Assembly (NCBI RefSeq): GCF_018139145.2
Contig: NC_059481.1
Coordinates: forward strand, 6,622,368-6,686,367
Source: Gymnogyps californianus
Taxonomy: Eukaryota; Chordata; Aves; Accipitriformes; Cathartidae
Direction of reading: 5' to 3'
DNA: 64,000 bases
Shown here: positions 51,677 through 64,000 of the stretch, piece after piece
Position numbering within the stretch: position 1 is the stretch's first letter
Layout: the number at the start of each line of letters is the position of its first letter
Made by a program: the position numbers and the translations under genes
The notes under the pieces: generated by a model
What the model was told of the DNA's origin: nothing
Databases searched by the model: none
The model's input: the letters and a program-made list of their open reading frames with translations, nothing else

Positions 51677-54640
51677 AAATTTCTGCTGTGATTAAGAAAT
51701 TCTCTTTGTGCAGACATTTTGGCCATTGTCTCAGTGGCTCAAGAGATAACACTGCTGTGTTTTTTCCAGTTTGGGGAGTCAGTTGAGTGGTGGAAGTGAG
51801 AAAATAACTTAGGTATAATAATTTATTTCTCTCTAAGTACAGCAGAACAGGTTCTGTATCTTCCTTAATGCTCCAAAAATATCGGGGCAATAATCAAACT
51901 GTCATCACAAGTAGACTTTCATGGCCCTAAAGAAAAATAGAGGCAGACTTGTGTCTAGAGAATAGGCCAACAGGTTATCAGCTGCCCCTTTTCAAACAAA
52001 CAAAAACTGTACTTAGCAGCATGTGATCTCTGGTACAGACTCCCAGACTGAGAGACAGCAGCACAGCCTGTACTCTTCTGTTTAATGAAAGAAGGGAATG
52101 TCAAATTAGAATAATCTATGACTATCACAGCAGAATTAGTATTGTAGCTGTGTTCTTAAAAGATACTGAAAAATGTTATAGTTGGGTATATAAATTTGTC
52201 CAATTTTGACAAATCTTTTCTACTTGTGTATGCTGTTTTACAAAGAGCATTCTGCTGGCTCTTCCTGAACTGCCTTGCTGAATCAACACTGAATCAATTT
52301 AGTCTTGATTTGGTATCTTAATGTCCTTCAACAAACTGGATAAGAGCATTGTGAAAAGCAGTCCGTAATAGAGTATATGTTAGACAGTACCAGTTGATCT
52401 GAATAGGAATTGGAAATAAATCCTTTAACCCCCTAACCAGGATGCACAATTGGCTAAGTGAATTATAAGGCTTTTGTTTTGCTGTGACACGCCATCCAAA
52501 GAAAGAGTATCAGTATAGTAGCAGGTTTATCCAATTTGAAATGTAGAACTAAATGATTCTCCTTGGCATGTCCATGACATTTTTCTTGACATCCTGTAAG
52601 TTTCTACTCAAGACAGACATTGTAAGGTACGGCTTTTAGGAATCTCTTTGTTATCAGGAATTGTTCGTAAGGAGTTGAGTCTATATTCTGCAGGTGTGAG
52701 TCGCCCAGCACAGCTAGGCATGTGGCATTGCACTATGCCCCTTCTCTACAAGTCAATACACTGCAGACATCCAACAGGAGCAGATGGTGTGTGCATATGG
52801 CGAGTAATATGTGATCTGTAGCATGAAGGAAAGGTTACCACAAAGGCATGGAAGCTTACTGTTCAAGATAGGGTGTAAGCATGGAATCAGAGATGACTTC
52901 TTGCACTGTATAGCTGTTAAAGCCTCATGTACCTCTAACCAAAACGCTACCTAGGTACAACTGTTATGTCATGATGGCTTCCAGGAATGAGAATGTCATG
53001 AGTTTTGCGGGAGCTTTTTGACATTCGTAGTGTGTTTGAGCCCAAATGTTTGGCAAATTTTTAAAACTGATGATAGCTGTTACTTATAATGACCATAAGT
53101 ATGGGCAAATACTGCGTAAACCCCACAATTTACAGCAAGTGCAGACTGTCCAGCAGGATAAGTACATGTATTATGAGTTGCAAGTGTCATGGTAGGCTTG
53201 GCCTAGTGTCCAGCACATTACAATCATGTACATATCTAACACCTTTCACCCTCTTTATAAATTTGAACAGCATACAAATTATGTATACAGAAGTGCTACT
53301 CTGAAATGCAGCATCTTAATAACCTATTACAGGAGTCTAGGGCCGGAAGGAGAGAGAGGTTTTGTCTAGATAAAATTGCTGAGCCAGTGCAGGTTCGCAG
53401 CTTGTAATTGCAGGGGTAACAGGAAGCATTTCTGGACTCTCTTGTGCTAGCCGTATCAGTGAAAGGATGGACTTAGTACCAAGATTCTATAGTGTTAGAA
53501 GAAGATGAAGCTGACAAAGGGGAACAGCAGGAGAACTGTCCTTTTTCATATTGCACGTGAGCAGAGCCTTCGGTTTTAAGGGATGATATATTTGAAATGT
53601 TCCCTAATGCTTGACTTGGGCCTGTGATAATGATGAAACCATGAGTGGCACTGCAGCAGACATGAAGAGAACAAAGTCCTTGCCCAGAACTCGTGTTATG
53701 TATTGAATGTCAGAATCACCTTGTGAATTATGGAATAATGTTTTTTACTTTTCAGCAATTTGATGCTATTCTGTCCAGCTGTTCATATTCATTCCTGGCA
53801 ACTGTCGGATTCGCATGTGTCTGTGTCTTTCATAACTGTGCTTCACTGCCTGTTACCCAACACAAATTACTCCTAGTCTGATTCAGAAAAACCTGCCATA
53901 GATGCTTGGTTCATGCTGCACCTTTTGCTAGTTCTTGCTTACCAGCATCTGTCTACTGAAGGTCTGCAAACAAGCCTTATGCAGGTCTGAGTAGGGAGAA
54001 ATCAGAGCAGAAAGCCTTGAGCAATTTTCACTTTGAATGTGGTTTTATAGAAGGAATCTGTCAAGGATGGCTACCTGTTAAAAACTGAAGCAAATGCTCG
54101 TGGATACTGCAAAGCACTCTGACTTTCAAACACAGAGAGCAACAAATAGTCGTGTAAGAGTGCTTCTGAGGCAGGTGAGGATTTTACAGTAGCAGGAGAC
54201 ATACAGAATGTGACTGTAAGTGCTACCATGCTCCAAATGGTTGCCCCTTTGTTTTGCCTAGAAAACACAAGTGTGGATAAACAAAGGAAAAACAATTTTG
54301 CTGGAAAGCGGTATTAATTCAGGTCTCGCGTGGTGATAGTAGGTTAGCTGATCTTGCAATGAAGGATATAGATGGGGGGCACTTACTGCTCTCCACTCCT
54401 AAGTTGGAAGAATCAACCATTGCCTTAATGAATAGAACCTTTCTGGTGCTTTTAAATTTCAGACTCTGCGTTTGTAGAATTTACCACAAGCGATGAAGAT
54501 TCTTTTAATTTAGTCAGTCCTTAAAAATGAGGTGAAAAACATAGGTGGCAGAGTGAAGGAAGAGTCAGAAAGCATTGAAAAAGAGCCATTTCATAGGCGA
54601 TGTGGTGGATTGGATCAGCAGTTCAAGTTCACATTTTTGT

Positions 54641-54702
54641 CACTAGCTGTGCCATCCACCCTACTTTTTGAATTTGGGCAACTCGGTTTCCCTCGGTTTT
54701 CC
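54641..54702 (+). repeat. possible MIR-like SINE fragment
   Basis: 'CACTAGCTGTG', then 'TTTGGGCAACTC' and 'CCCTCGGTTTTCC' follow in order the MIR core CACTTACTAGCTGTG…CTTGGGCAAGTC…CCTCAGTTTCC, with an altered middle. The collinear order supports the call, but each block is short. Confidence 0.45.
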
Positions 54703-56529
54703 TTTCTCTTACATGTCTTGTCCACTTCACAGCAACAGTTTTTTATTATATGTAGGCCCCAATCTCTAGTGCAACTTCTGTGATCTACACTAATGGAAAA
54801 GTTAGAAAAGCTGGAGCTGGTTAACATGAACTTTTCTTTTTTTCAGAAAACTGATTTAGTGTTCCACTGATCATATGTCCCCCCTTCAAGCCTCCAATTA
54901 ACTAATCTGTGATGTAGGACTTGCTCATGCAAACCTTCCTCAGGGTTGCCAGACATCAATTTTCTCTTCGTGTAGATGCCTGCAATAAAGTTACTCACTT
55001 TGAAAAATGGAAAACAAGCCAAACCTTGGCTATGCAAAGGACTGGAAATGGAGAGTCAAAATCCATGAGAGGCAGACAAGCAGTGAAAGGGAGAATCGAC
55101 AAACATCAGCACAGAGCAAGGAGAAGAAAGCCATTCTTTCCTAGAATGCAGCTTGCAAAACAGCGAACTTCCACATGTTGAGAAGGTACAAGGGCACATT
55201 TTACTCCTATTTTTATAGCTTTTCCAGGTTTTCAGCAAAATTGAGTAAATACTGTCCAAAATTCTAAATAGATTTCAATTACCCAAGAAGAGATGAACTG
55301 GTATTTTTTAAAGTCATTCGCTAATCCATAAAATAAAGAGAAATGTAACTGAGGATCATTAAAGTACGTTCACGATGTATATAGCTCAAGGATTCACTGC
55401 AACAGCCTTTCACAGCTGGGTGGCAGAGGTGTATAAAGGCTGAATGGAAGGATTTTACATAGATTCATATCTGTTATAAAACTGGCTAACTGTCTGACTC
55501 CTAATTAACTGTAAAAATGGTTGATTGTTCTCATACTTTATCCCTTATGATTTCAGAGCTAGCTGGGTAGGTAGGGGGGAAGGAAAGAAATAAGGAAAAA
55601 AACCCCAAACCCTGTTAATTTAAACAAAAAGTAAGCAATGAGATAAACTGCTTAAAGGCTTACATTTGGACCCCAGTTTTACCTCCTAATATGTACATTA
55701 TCTTTTGTGTTGTGAGTACCTCTGTCTGCCCTGTACTTTTGCCAGTTGTTAGCAGGCAAATTATTGACACTAAGCAGCGGAAGTGTTATTCAGGGTTGGC
55801 CACCTATCTGATTTGGAGATGGGTGAAGTCCTGTAGACGGGCATTAGCAGGGTGGAATGAGAAAGCCAGTTTGTCCTGGGAAGTGGCATGAAGAGGAGAG
55901 TGAAATAGCAGAATTTTAAGGTACTTGTTTGGGAGGAGAGGAGAGAAAACGGCATCAAAACCAATGTTATATAAATAACAGCTGGTTCATCAGCAGATGA
56001 AGATGAGGGTGGAGAGGATTAAAGACAGGTAGCAGAGACTGTGAAAGGCAGTTGTACATGCCAGATTGTCAAAGACAGAGGCAGGTTTAGGCAGTGCTGT
56101 GGAGGGAGCAGCTGACCAGCTGAAGCAGATCACGTTGCCCAGACAGAATATGGGCAGACTGAGAAAAGGGAACCACTGAAGGACTTTTGCAGATTTGGGG
56201 AGAGTGAAAGGGCAGCGGCTGCTAAGGAGACACTGTGCAAATTGCAAGGAAGAATGGGAGAACAGTGAATCATAGAACCCTAGACTAAAGAGCTTCTTCC
56301 TCACCATTTAGACTGTGCTATAAAACTAATACACATGTAATCTGTAAGATCAATCTGAAGTCCAAATGAGTAAAAACCAAAGGTACCCTGATGAATAATT
56401 GCAACATAATTAGAGAAGAATCTTGCATTTAACAAAACAAGGAGACTGCAGCTATAGAGAATGTAGATTTTCTGTAACTATGACAACTGATTTCCCTAGT
56501 GCAGCTGGTACAGTGTCATCCAAAACTCA

Positions 56530-56551
56530 AGAAGCTGATTAGAAGCTGATT
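56530..56551. repeat. 11-bp tandem duplication
   Basis: Two exact adjacent copies of AGAAGCTGATT. It is a small, probably recent duplication. Confidence 0.85.
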
Positions 56552-58084
56552 TTTAATGGTAATCTCATAATCTTTAATGGATAACGCTGGCCTTTTCTGC
56601 CAGTAATTTTATTTTTTTTGGAACAGTGTGATACTTTTTGTGATTTTAATACCATTCAACCGACATGTGATCTGATAGGAGTTTTGCTAGAGTCTGCAGA
56701 TGCAGTTGTCTATGAAGTGTATCCAACAGTAAAAGCAATTGCTCTTCTAAAAACCTGTCTCGCCTAACAGGGTTTTTATACTTCATTAGAAAATAGTATG
56801 CTCACAGGGTTGATTCTGTTTTGTTAAAATTCTGTTACAATCCTAAATATTCCCCTTTAAGGCTCCATCAGCTAGATCATATTAGATGTTTTTAACTGGA
56901 TTCATTCCCTGCTACTGAAGATAGGAAATTACATAGCCTTGAACTTTCCATAAGAGAATATTCAGTATCACTAAGAGAGTATCCTTTTTCTTTTGATGTA
57001 AATAGCAGCTATAAAAGCAATTTTTTACAGTCACAATAAAAATTAACTAATCAACAGATTACAGTGACAGTGTCTCTTCTACACATAAGTGCCTTAGATT
57101 TGAAGGATGAAGTTGAATGTAATTTCACCATGTAATCGTTATCTCCTGCTTTCTTCAACCCCTTTATGAAGATGTGTTGTAAAACAGTATCAGCTTGTAT
57201 GATGTCCTCTTGGAAATGACATGAAAAGGCAGCCTTGTTCTATAAAGATTAATCTCTAATAATAGCACAGTAAAAGATGTAACAGCTGGTATGGATTAAT
57301 ATTCCTTAATATCTACTTTCATGTGATTAATAGCTGAATGGCTTAAGCCTCTACCAGTGGAAAGCAAGCAGTGGTTACTAAGCTCTACTAAATGTACTGT
57401 GTGTAATTTTTTTAACAGAATAGACATTTAAATGTTTTTCCTTTTTTATTTCCAGAGTTCCTGGCTGACTTTAATTTCCCTCCTTCCCAATTTTTCTGTC
57501 ACAGGTCATGTATTACAAATTTTTTTCACAAAAAAGGGGAGAAATAAGTCGTTCAGGGGTTCATGCTCTCTTGTTTCTGATACACAAGACTATTCCTAAT
57601 ACAATTCAGCAGTAAATCATTAACTTCTACGTTGGTTTATTTATTAATGTTTTACAGAGATTGACAGGTGAAGAGGAATGCATTAGGTTTTTGTCTTGAT
57701 GTTCACATTAAGTAGTAAATATCATCCAGTTTTACATTGTTGGTAATGATTTTTATATTTTTACAAAGGCAAAATCTTTGTCCATTTGGAACTGAAGAGC
57801 AAAGGGTAAATTCCAAAGCTTTTTAAAAGATTTGATCAGCACGTGATTAGCTGGGTCAGTGCTCATAGCCCAGGATGTGCTGGTTTGAAATTATATCTTA
57901 ATCACTTAATAATTTGCCTAGGTTTTATTGAAGTTTGAGTCCCCTAAAATTTTTTCAGTTATGGAGATGAATTTGCTCATAAAACTGAAGGTTGAAAATC
58001 CAGGTGGGAATCGAGTGTACTGCTCATGAGCTGACAAGCTTTTTCCATTTAATGTCCTATTAAATTCAGAGGTAAGGCGTGAGA

Positions 58085-58352
58085 ATATAAAAGCAGCTGT
58101 GCTGGGTCAGACCAGAAACCTGTGTTGCCCAGTGCTGTAACAGCACAGTCTAGGTAGTACTGTAGGATTGGGGGGAAGATGTAGTTACTCTCCCTCAGAG
58201 TTTGCTCCTGTGCAGCAATACTTAAGGTAGGGATTGTCTGGACCAGAGGTAATATTGGAGGAGTTTTATGTGAAATTATGTTGTTGCCTTTTAGTCTCCA
58301 CAGCATCCTTCACCAAGGAGTTCTACAGCTTAGCTGCAAGTTGTGTGAAAGC
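58085..58352 (+). repeat. ancient CR1-related repeat copy
   Basis: It starts 'GCTGTGCTGGGTCAGACCAG' (58096-58115) and later has 'CACAGCATCCTTCACCAAGG', then AGTTCTACAGCTTAGCTGCA and GTTGTGTGAAAG. These match in order a reptile/bird repeat I know as …GGCCATACTGGGTCAGACC…CCTTCACAACATCCTCTGGCAAGGAGTTCCACAGGTTGACTG…GTTGTGTGAAGAA. The middle is diverged. It is the same family as the fragment at 13661-13712. The minus open frame at 58049-58306 is a by-product. I am sure of the repeat but not of its formal name. Confidence 0.7.
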
Positions 58353-61300
58353 ATGGAAGCCAGCTTGAGCTCGTTAGTTTTGGAAAACAGTCTTTTATGT
58401 TTGAGTAAGATTTCTTTAACCGATACTTAGTTGAGAATCTTTTAATTTTGCTGTTGAATTTTGTACCTGTTTTGGTATTTGGTTCTAATTTCACTTCACA
58501 ACTTTTGTTGAGCCTTCCTTACAAAATCCTTACTCTTCTCATTCCCAGAAGTGCATCAGACATGTTTTTGTTTGTATTTGTCAGGCCTAGGTTTGAACAG
58601 AGGGCTTAAAAGGTGAAAAGTCAGTGTGTTTTCCTAAGTTACTAGCTCTGAATGTTGAAACACTGACATGACATGACATGCCTTCACCAAACACTAAGAA
58701 GTCTGGCTGTTTAGCAGTGTCTTTCATCCTAGAGAATCCCAAACTCTTGTATCAGCCTTCTGTCTTCAGAGTAGTTAATTTACCAGAGGAATGCCTCCAC
58801 CTTCTCAGAAGAATCTTGGCATCAAGTAACACTACTTTTTATTCTGTTTTAATGATAGCTCTGCTGTTAACTAGTTGCTGCATGTAGATCTCCTGGTAAA
58901 CCAGAAGGCTGGGAGAAGGGGGATCCTTGTAAGATCCAGGGGCAGCCAAGCTCTGTACCACACTGATCTCATCTGAAAGTTTTTTTTGGTTTTGGTTGCC
59001 CCCTACATGAACACAACCACAACGATGATCCCCATGGCCCAGAATGCCTTATCTCTGCTTCTTGGCACTTTGTCTTGCCTCTTGTTATCTGCTTGACTAC
59101 TGAGGGATGTGAGCAGCTGAGGTGAGTTCTGAATGGAGATTTTGCCTTAAGTGTATGTGAGTCCTGATCTGTTTGGGCCTTTGGAAATATGAACCCATGC
59201 TGAGAGCCAGCCTGAGGAGCAGAGCCAGGAGGGTGGCTGTCTTCCAGGAGCTCTGGTTTAGTGTTGCAGTTACGTATCGTATTTAGGAAATGAGAAGGGA
59301 AATAACTGGCTTGTTAAAAATGGCTAGTCGTATACATTTATCATTAGTGTTCAACTCCAGTCTATGGCCTAGTAAATTTTAATCATTACTTGCCTCCCCC
59401 ATAATAAATCCTATGGTATTAACATTTTGCTGTTGATAAAGCTTTAGTAGTTGGAATAAATAAAACCACTAATGCAATCTCTGACCTTTCTGACACTCAT
59501 CTACCTGTGTTGCTCAGTAGGATTTTTAAATATTTTTTGACTTAAGTACAAAGTTCTGAAGTTATTTTTCCTAGCACTGAGGGAGAGCCATGTTATCTTT
59601 ATTTTCTGTAACTGAGCTTTATTAGGAGGAATGCACAAGGGCACAATTGAGATACTTGAACTTAAGCAGTTAGTGCCATTTCCCATCCTCTCTGGCCTCT
59701 AGCTGCTGAGGTCTTCATTAGACCCTGCGGGATGCTAGGCTTGTGGGATGATAGTCCTGGGAGGATGTCTTTGATACACCATGCATCTGAATTGGTGCCA
59801 GGTACTTTTGTTCAGGCACCTGTCTGAGCATTTAGAAAACTGAGCATTTGGAAAACTGAGCAGTTTCATACTTTATTTGGTAGAAAATAATGTGAAATGG
59901 TCCACACTAACCTCTGTTAATCTTATGGGTCTGGTTCATTAGCAAACTATGCTTGAATCAAGAACAAGGGCAAGTCAGTAAATCTGGCTGTCATCTTGAA
60001 TTTTTTCTCTGAAAGGAGAACAGAAGCTACGAAATTTTCATGGAATGACAACTGGGGAATGTACTTAGCTTGGTCAAATCACTTTGATTTTCAAGTAATT
60101 GTCATGTTAATAAGGTAAAATAGTCTACTAATATTACATTTTCATTAGTTTGTACATGTCAGTATGAAACTTCTCATTACTGCTCTTCAAAGTGTTGAAA
60201 CAGATAAGTGCTTTTGTTTCCTGTGCACAGGCACACAAATCATCAAATGCATTTGCTAGAATACCAGTTAATTTAGAGCAGATTTGAGTAATTTACAATG
60301 AAAATATAGCTAGTAAAACTTTTCTGTGTCACCTGTGTCATCGTTGCAGAAATGCTAGATAAAACATGAGTTGAAAAGGACATGAAAACTGGGCTGTAAA
60401 CCTATTTAATTCCTGTGCACAAAATAATGAAGCTATGTTCAAGTTGCTTTCTGGAACAATATGTAGAGAAACAGATGCAGCCTGAATGAGAGAGACTGTT
60501 TACAGTTGAAACTTTCAGTGATCAGAATTACCTAATCCCAGTGCCAGGAGTATTGACAGGCCCCAATTCATGTGTCCTAATCATTCTAAAGGAGAGGTGA
60601 TTTCCAGGCTTTCTAGAAAAAAGTTATACAACACTCAAAGCTAATTTCATAGAACTATTTTGTGGGGTTCACCTTAAGCAGTGTTTAAAGTTACACATGT
60701 TTTGGTGTTGGCTATGTGCAGCAGACATGACTTTTTTTTCACCAACTGCAGTGCTTTTACATTGCTATTTTAATTTTGCTACACTGGGATGTGTAGCAGG
60801 ATTGTTATAGCTTAAATTAAACTATAGTTATTTATACAGTTATTAACCAAAATTATCATTAGAGCATTAATCAAGTAACTGCTATCTGAATGCCCATTAT
60901 TTCCTTAAGCCCCCATTGGATAAATGGCCCAATGAGCTTGGGAAAACTGTAGACATACTTTTGTGGAGCTTTTGTAATTACCAGCAAAAACTAGTGACCT
61001 TTCCCCTGTGCTGATGAAATCCATTACTTGGTTACACAACTTACACAGCTCTCCCCCTGCTAGGTTTGATTAGAAGCTGACGCAGATTAGTGTCCAATAT
61101 ATCCACTAGATGGATGATGAGATTGGGGAAGAAATGTGGCAGCCACCTGCATTTTCTGAATCAGCCTTCATAGCTTTTTGGATTCAATGTGTCATGTTGA
61201 TCTGGTTGGTCTTCAGTACCAAGTCATTTCTCCCACAGCATGTCTGCTGCAGAGCACAGAAGGTATAGAGGTACCCAGCTTAGTTCTGCTAAGGAGGACT

Positions 61301-64000
61301 ATATTACCCCACAGTATGCTGCAGCCATTGCATGCAAATCATCCTGCTTCCAAGGTGAACAAGCTAGTCCTTATGCTCTTCGCATTCAGGGCACTGCTCC
61401 TAACCATCCAGTGCTGAGGCTGGGGAACAGCTGCAAGCCTTCCTGTCTCCCACAGTGGCACAGAAGTGGTTAAACAGAAGCTTCCCAGCTACCTCTTCCA
61501 CATTGCTCCAACATGCCCACAATAATTCTCACAACTTTAAATCCCAATTTAGGGGGAAAAGCATGTGTATACAATTAAGCATGGGAACTGTCCAGCTGAC
61601 TTCGATGGGTTTATCTGTCAGGCCAGTATTTAGGTACCCTGCCTGAATAAGTATTGGAGCCCCTGGTTTGTTCCTGCAAATTGTATTGGAAAAAGCGTTC
61701 ATTACAAGGAGAACTCCCTATGGAATCACATTCATCAATGTATGTAAAGATAGGATTTAGCTAGTAGTACAACCTTTCCTGGTGTATTTCCAGACTTATG
61801 CAAGGCGGATGACAGTAGATCAGAATAAGAAAGTGGCACTTTCCTAAGACCTTCCTGGCCTTCATCAAATTCATGATTTAGTCTTCTTTAAACAGTCAGA
61901 TGCACTTGGATTAATCAACCACTAGATAGAGCTATGCCATATAGAAAGGACCTCACTATGAAGTCTTACACTAAAATTCATATTTTCCCTAGTAGTGAGC
62001 CAAAATAAGGACCAATTGTTGCACAAGACAGATATGACAGGAAGAGTTCTTTCTCCAAGATACAATAAAATCCCTCCCCCCCTTAATAATACAATGAAGA
62101 TCATGGATCTTTTTCTGAGTGTACCTTATAATAAGACTTCAGTGAATAGTCCAATTTAATTCCCATACATTAATTATTAAATAAGACATATCTTTAAATT
62201 ACCACAGCAATTAATTTTTAATCAAGCAGTCATCATAGAGCTGTTTTATTATGACTGTGGACAGGAACCTTGAAAGCAAAGGTTGTATTACCTTTTCTTT
62301 TTTCATTCCCAGTGCTCCCCCTCTTCCCCCACCCTCCCCCCCGGTGCTGAGAAATGCTCAGATATTGATCAAAGGGTCATAAACATGACAAAAAGGAATT
62401 ACCTATAATATTATCTAATATAACTCTGAACCAGCACAAGATTGCTCTGTTTAATGATTTCTGTATTATTTTTCCAACTTAATGTAATTTATAGTACTAA
62501 ACTTACTTCTGACTTTTGAGATGTGTTTATTTATAAAAGCTCATTAGCAGAACAACTAATTATGGGTTTAATCTTTAGTCTTTTGACTGTGTTTAGGATT
62601 TTGTTTGCCAAAGTTGTACTGAGCTGGTACAAAAGCTCCACTAAATGCATGAAGCTGCGGAATACAGTGTAATTCAGACTGAAAGATGTGCGAGAGTTGT
62701 AGGTTAGTTGAAAATGTGTGGATTTGACAGCTTCTGCTGGCAGTAAATTCTACTGTAAGAAAAGGACAAAAACAACCTCCCTCCAACAAAAAACCACCAC
62801 ACCAACCAAAACAGGTATCGGTGATACCCTGTAGCTTTCAGCTGGTATAGGCATAGCACAGACATTGACTGTACAGATTATTCCATGTTTATTCTGGCAG
62901 TGTGCGTCAGCCATGAACAGAAAGAAATACATCTGGATATTTCTTAGTGATGTGTTCAGTTCTTGGGTCTCATTGAAACAGTTCCAAAGTGCAGGACTTG
63001 GGGCCGGTTCAGTGGGTGTATGTCTTGTAGCAATGAGGCCATAATAAGGAAATGATTTTCTAGATAATTCCTATGTTTAGTTTTTCTATTTTCACTTTCT
63101 CATTTTCTGTGACTGAATTAAGCGAAGAGTCCTTAATACATACTTTATCAGACCCAAGCAACATTTTTAATAGCCAGTATTATGAGTATGTATTTGATTC
63201 CATTTCCTTCTCAATTCTTGCCAATAAAATGGCACTCAGCCTGCTGGTTGAGTGGATTTGTGATTCTTTCCAAGGATCAGCCATGGATTAGTGAAGAACA
63301 GCTGGTATGTTTCTCATGCCAAGTGGTTTTGGCACATTTTTTTTCATTTTTAATGTCCTTCTCGAAATAAATCCTGCCTCTTTTTCTCCGCCTGTTCTGG
63401 GGATTTGTTCTTGTTCAGTAGCAAACTTCATCTTTCACCAAACTGTATGTTAATGAGACTGAGCACACAGGCATTGCTCAAATGACTCTTTACCAAAAAG
63501 GTAATTTAAAGAAATGTTCTTAGTTTAGTTTAACGAGTAAAAATTTGTTCTTGTTTAAGGAGTCTAACTCAGTAGTGAGTGAAGCTAGGTTTTTAAGCTA
63601 GCAGTCTGAAATGCCAATGATCTTTCCCTGAGGATGGTATACGCTAGTGGGTTCTTGAAATGTAGAATTCATGAGATTTCGAGCTAATAAAGCTGTCTTG
63701 ATCTACAGTGCCACTCTGGCAGCGACCAGAGCTGTAATACTTTTACTCCAGTTCAGGACCGATGTTCCATATCCACCTTTCATTTAAAATTGCAGACTAG
63801 GAAGTGTAATATTTCTGCCATCATGTAGAGAGCTATCAGAGTTTCTGAGCATCTTATAATATAACTTTTAAGTATTTAAGGTTTTGTTGTGGTTTTGTTT
63901 CGTTTTGTTTTTTACTGCCTCCCATAGTTGCAAGCTGATCCACCTTCCCCTCTGTCAAAGATGGTACCAACCAGAGTAAACTCTAAAACTTCCCCTTTGG
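58353..64000. other. non-coding stretch, right flank
   Basis: No known gene recognised. It holds (ACATG)3 at 58666-58680, a 16-bp tandem duplication at 59825-59856, an exon-like segment at 61239-61354 (see findings) and a pyrimidine-rich patch at about 62311-62342. An AT-rich stretch with several TAATTA cores lies around 62155-62225; it could be a homeodomain-rich element, but that is not shown. Confidence 0.5.
59825..59856. repeat. 16-bp tandem duplication
   Basis: TGAGCATTTAGAAAAC is followed directly by TGAGCATTTGGAAAAC, one base different, and then by the start of a third copy (TGAGCA). It looks like a small slippage duplication of modest age. Confidence 0.85.

Larger units (their letters stand above)
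47761..58084. other. long non-coding stretch
   Basis: About 10 kb without a recognisable gene. It contains a C12 run (51665-51676), an AT-rich patch at about 50970-51100 and an 11-bp tandem duplication AGAAGCTGATT (56530-56551). A weak MIR-like piece at 54641 is listed separately. Open frames are short and without domains. Confidence 0.55.

Noticed and set aside
56271..56290. 'AATCATAGAACCCTAG' as the end of a minus-strand CR1
   Set aside because: The sequence does not continue into CR1-like DNA on either side.
1..64000. A multi-gene cluster, CRISPR array, phage or other prokaryotic-type system
   Set aside because: There are no regularly spaced repeats, no operon-like packed frames and no recognisable bacterial or phage proteins. 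Everything seen fits vertebrate non-coding DNA.

Overview
The window reads as vertebrate nuclear DNA, most probably from a bird. No open reading frame resembles a bacterial, phage or organellar gene, and the sequence is AT-rich, intron-like or intergenic DNA with short simple repeats. Two interspersed repeats point to birds: a 3'-truncated-type CR1 LINE (about 39392-40206) and a solo long terminal repeat (45530-46114) of a family I know from many bird genomes. Scattered, heavily eroded copies of older amniote repeats (MIR-like SINEs, an L2/CR1-type LINE fragment, two copies of a reptile/bird repeat) fit the low repeat density of avian genomes. I cannot name the species.

Layout. 1-12430 is non-coding, with a LINE RT-tail remnant near 5450, a MIR-like fragment near 7086, a CA microsatellite near 7620 and a T21 tract at 8087. 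About 12455-13165 is the one strong functional landmark: a dense CpG island with a GC box, a perfect palindrome, a G-quadruplex motif, a perfect 13-bp inverted repeat and a possible splice donor. It is very likely a promoter with a first exon, but I cannot name the gene or prove its direction. 13170-39390 is again non-coding, with a few eroded repeats and two exon-like segments of unknown meaning (one near 18754; the other lies later, near 61239). 39392-40206 is the CR1 copy, 45530-46114 the solo LTR. The rest, to 64000, is non-coding apart from simple repeats (notably C30 at 47726-47755) and one more old repeat at 58085-58352.

I support no complete protein-coding gene, no tRNA or rRNA, no CRISPR array and no multi-gene system. 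The most economical reading is a CpG-island promoter followed, on one side or the other, by long intron or intergenic DNA. All repeat names rest on recalled family consensus and have not been searched against a database.
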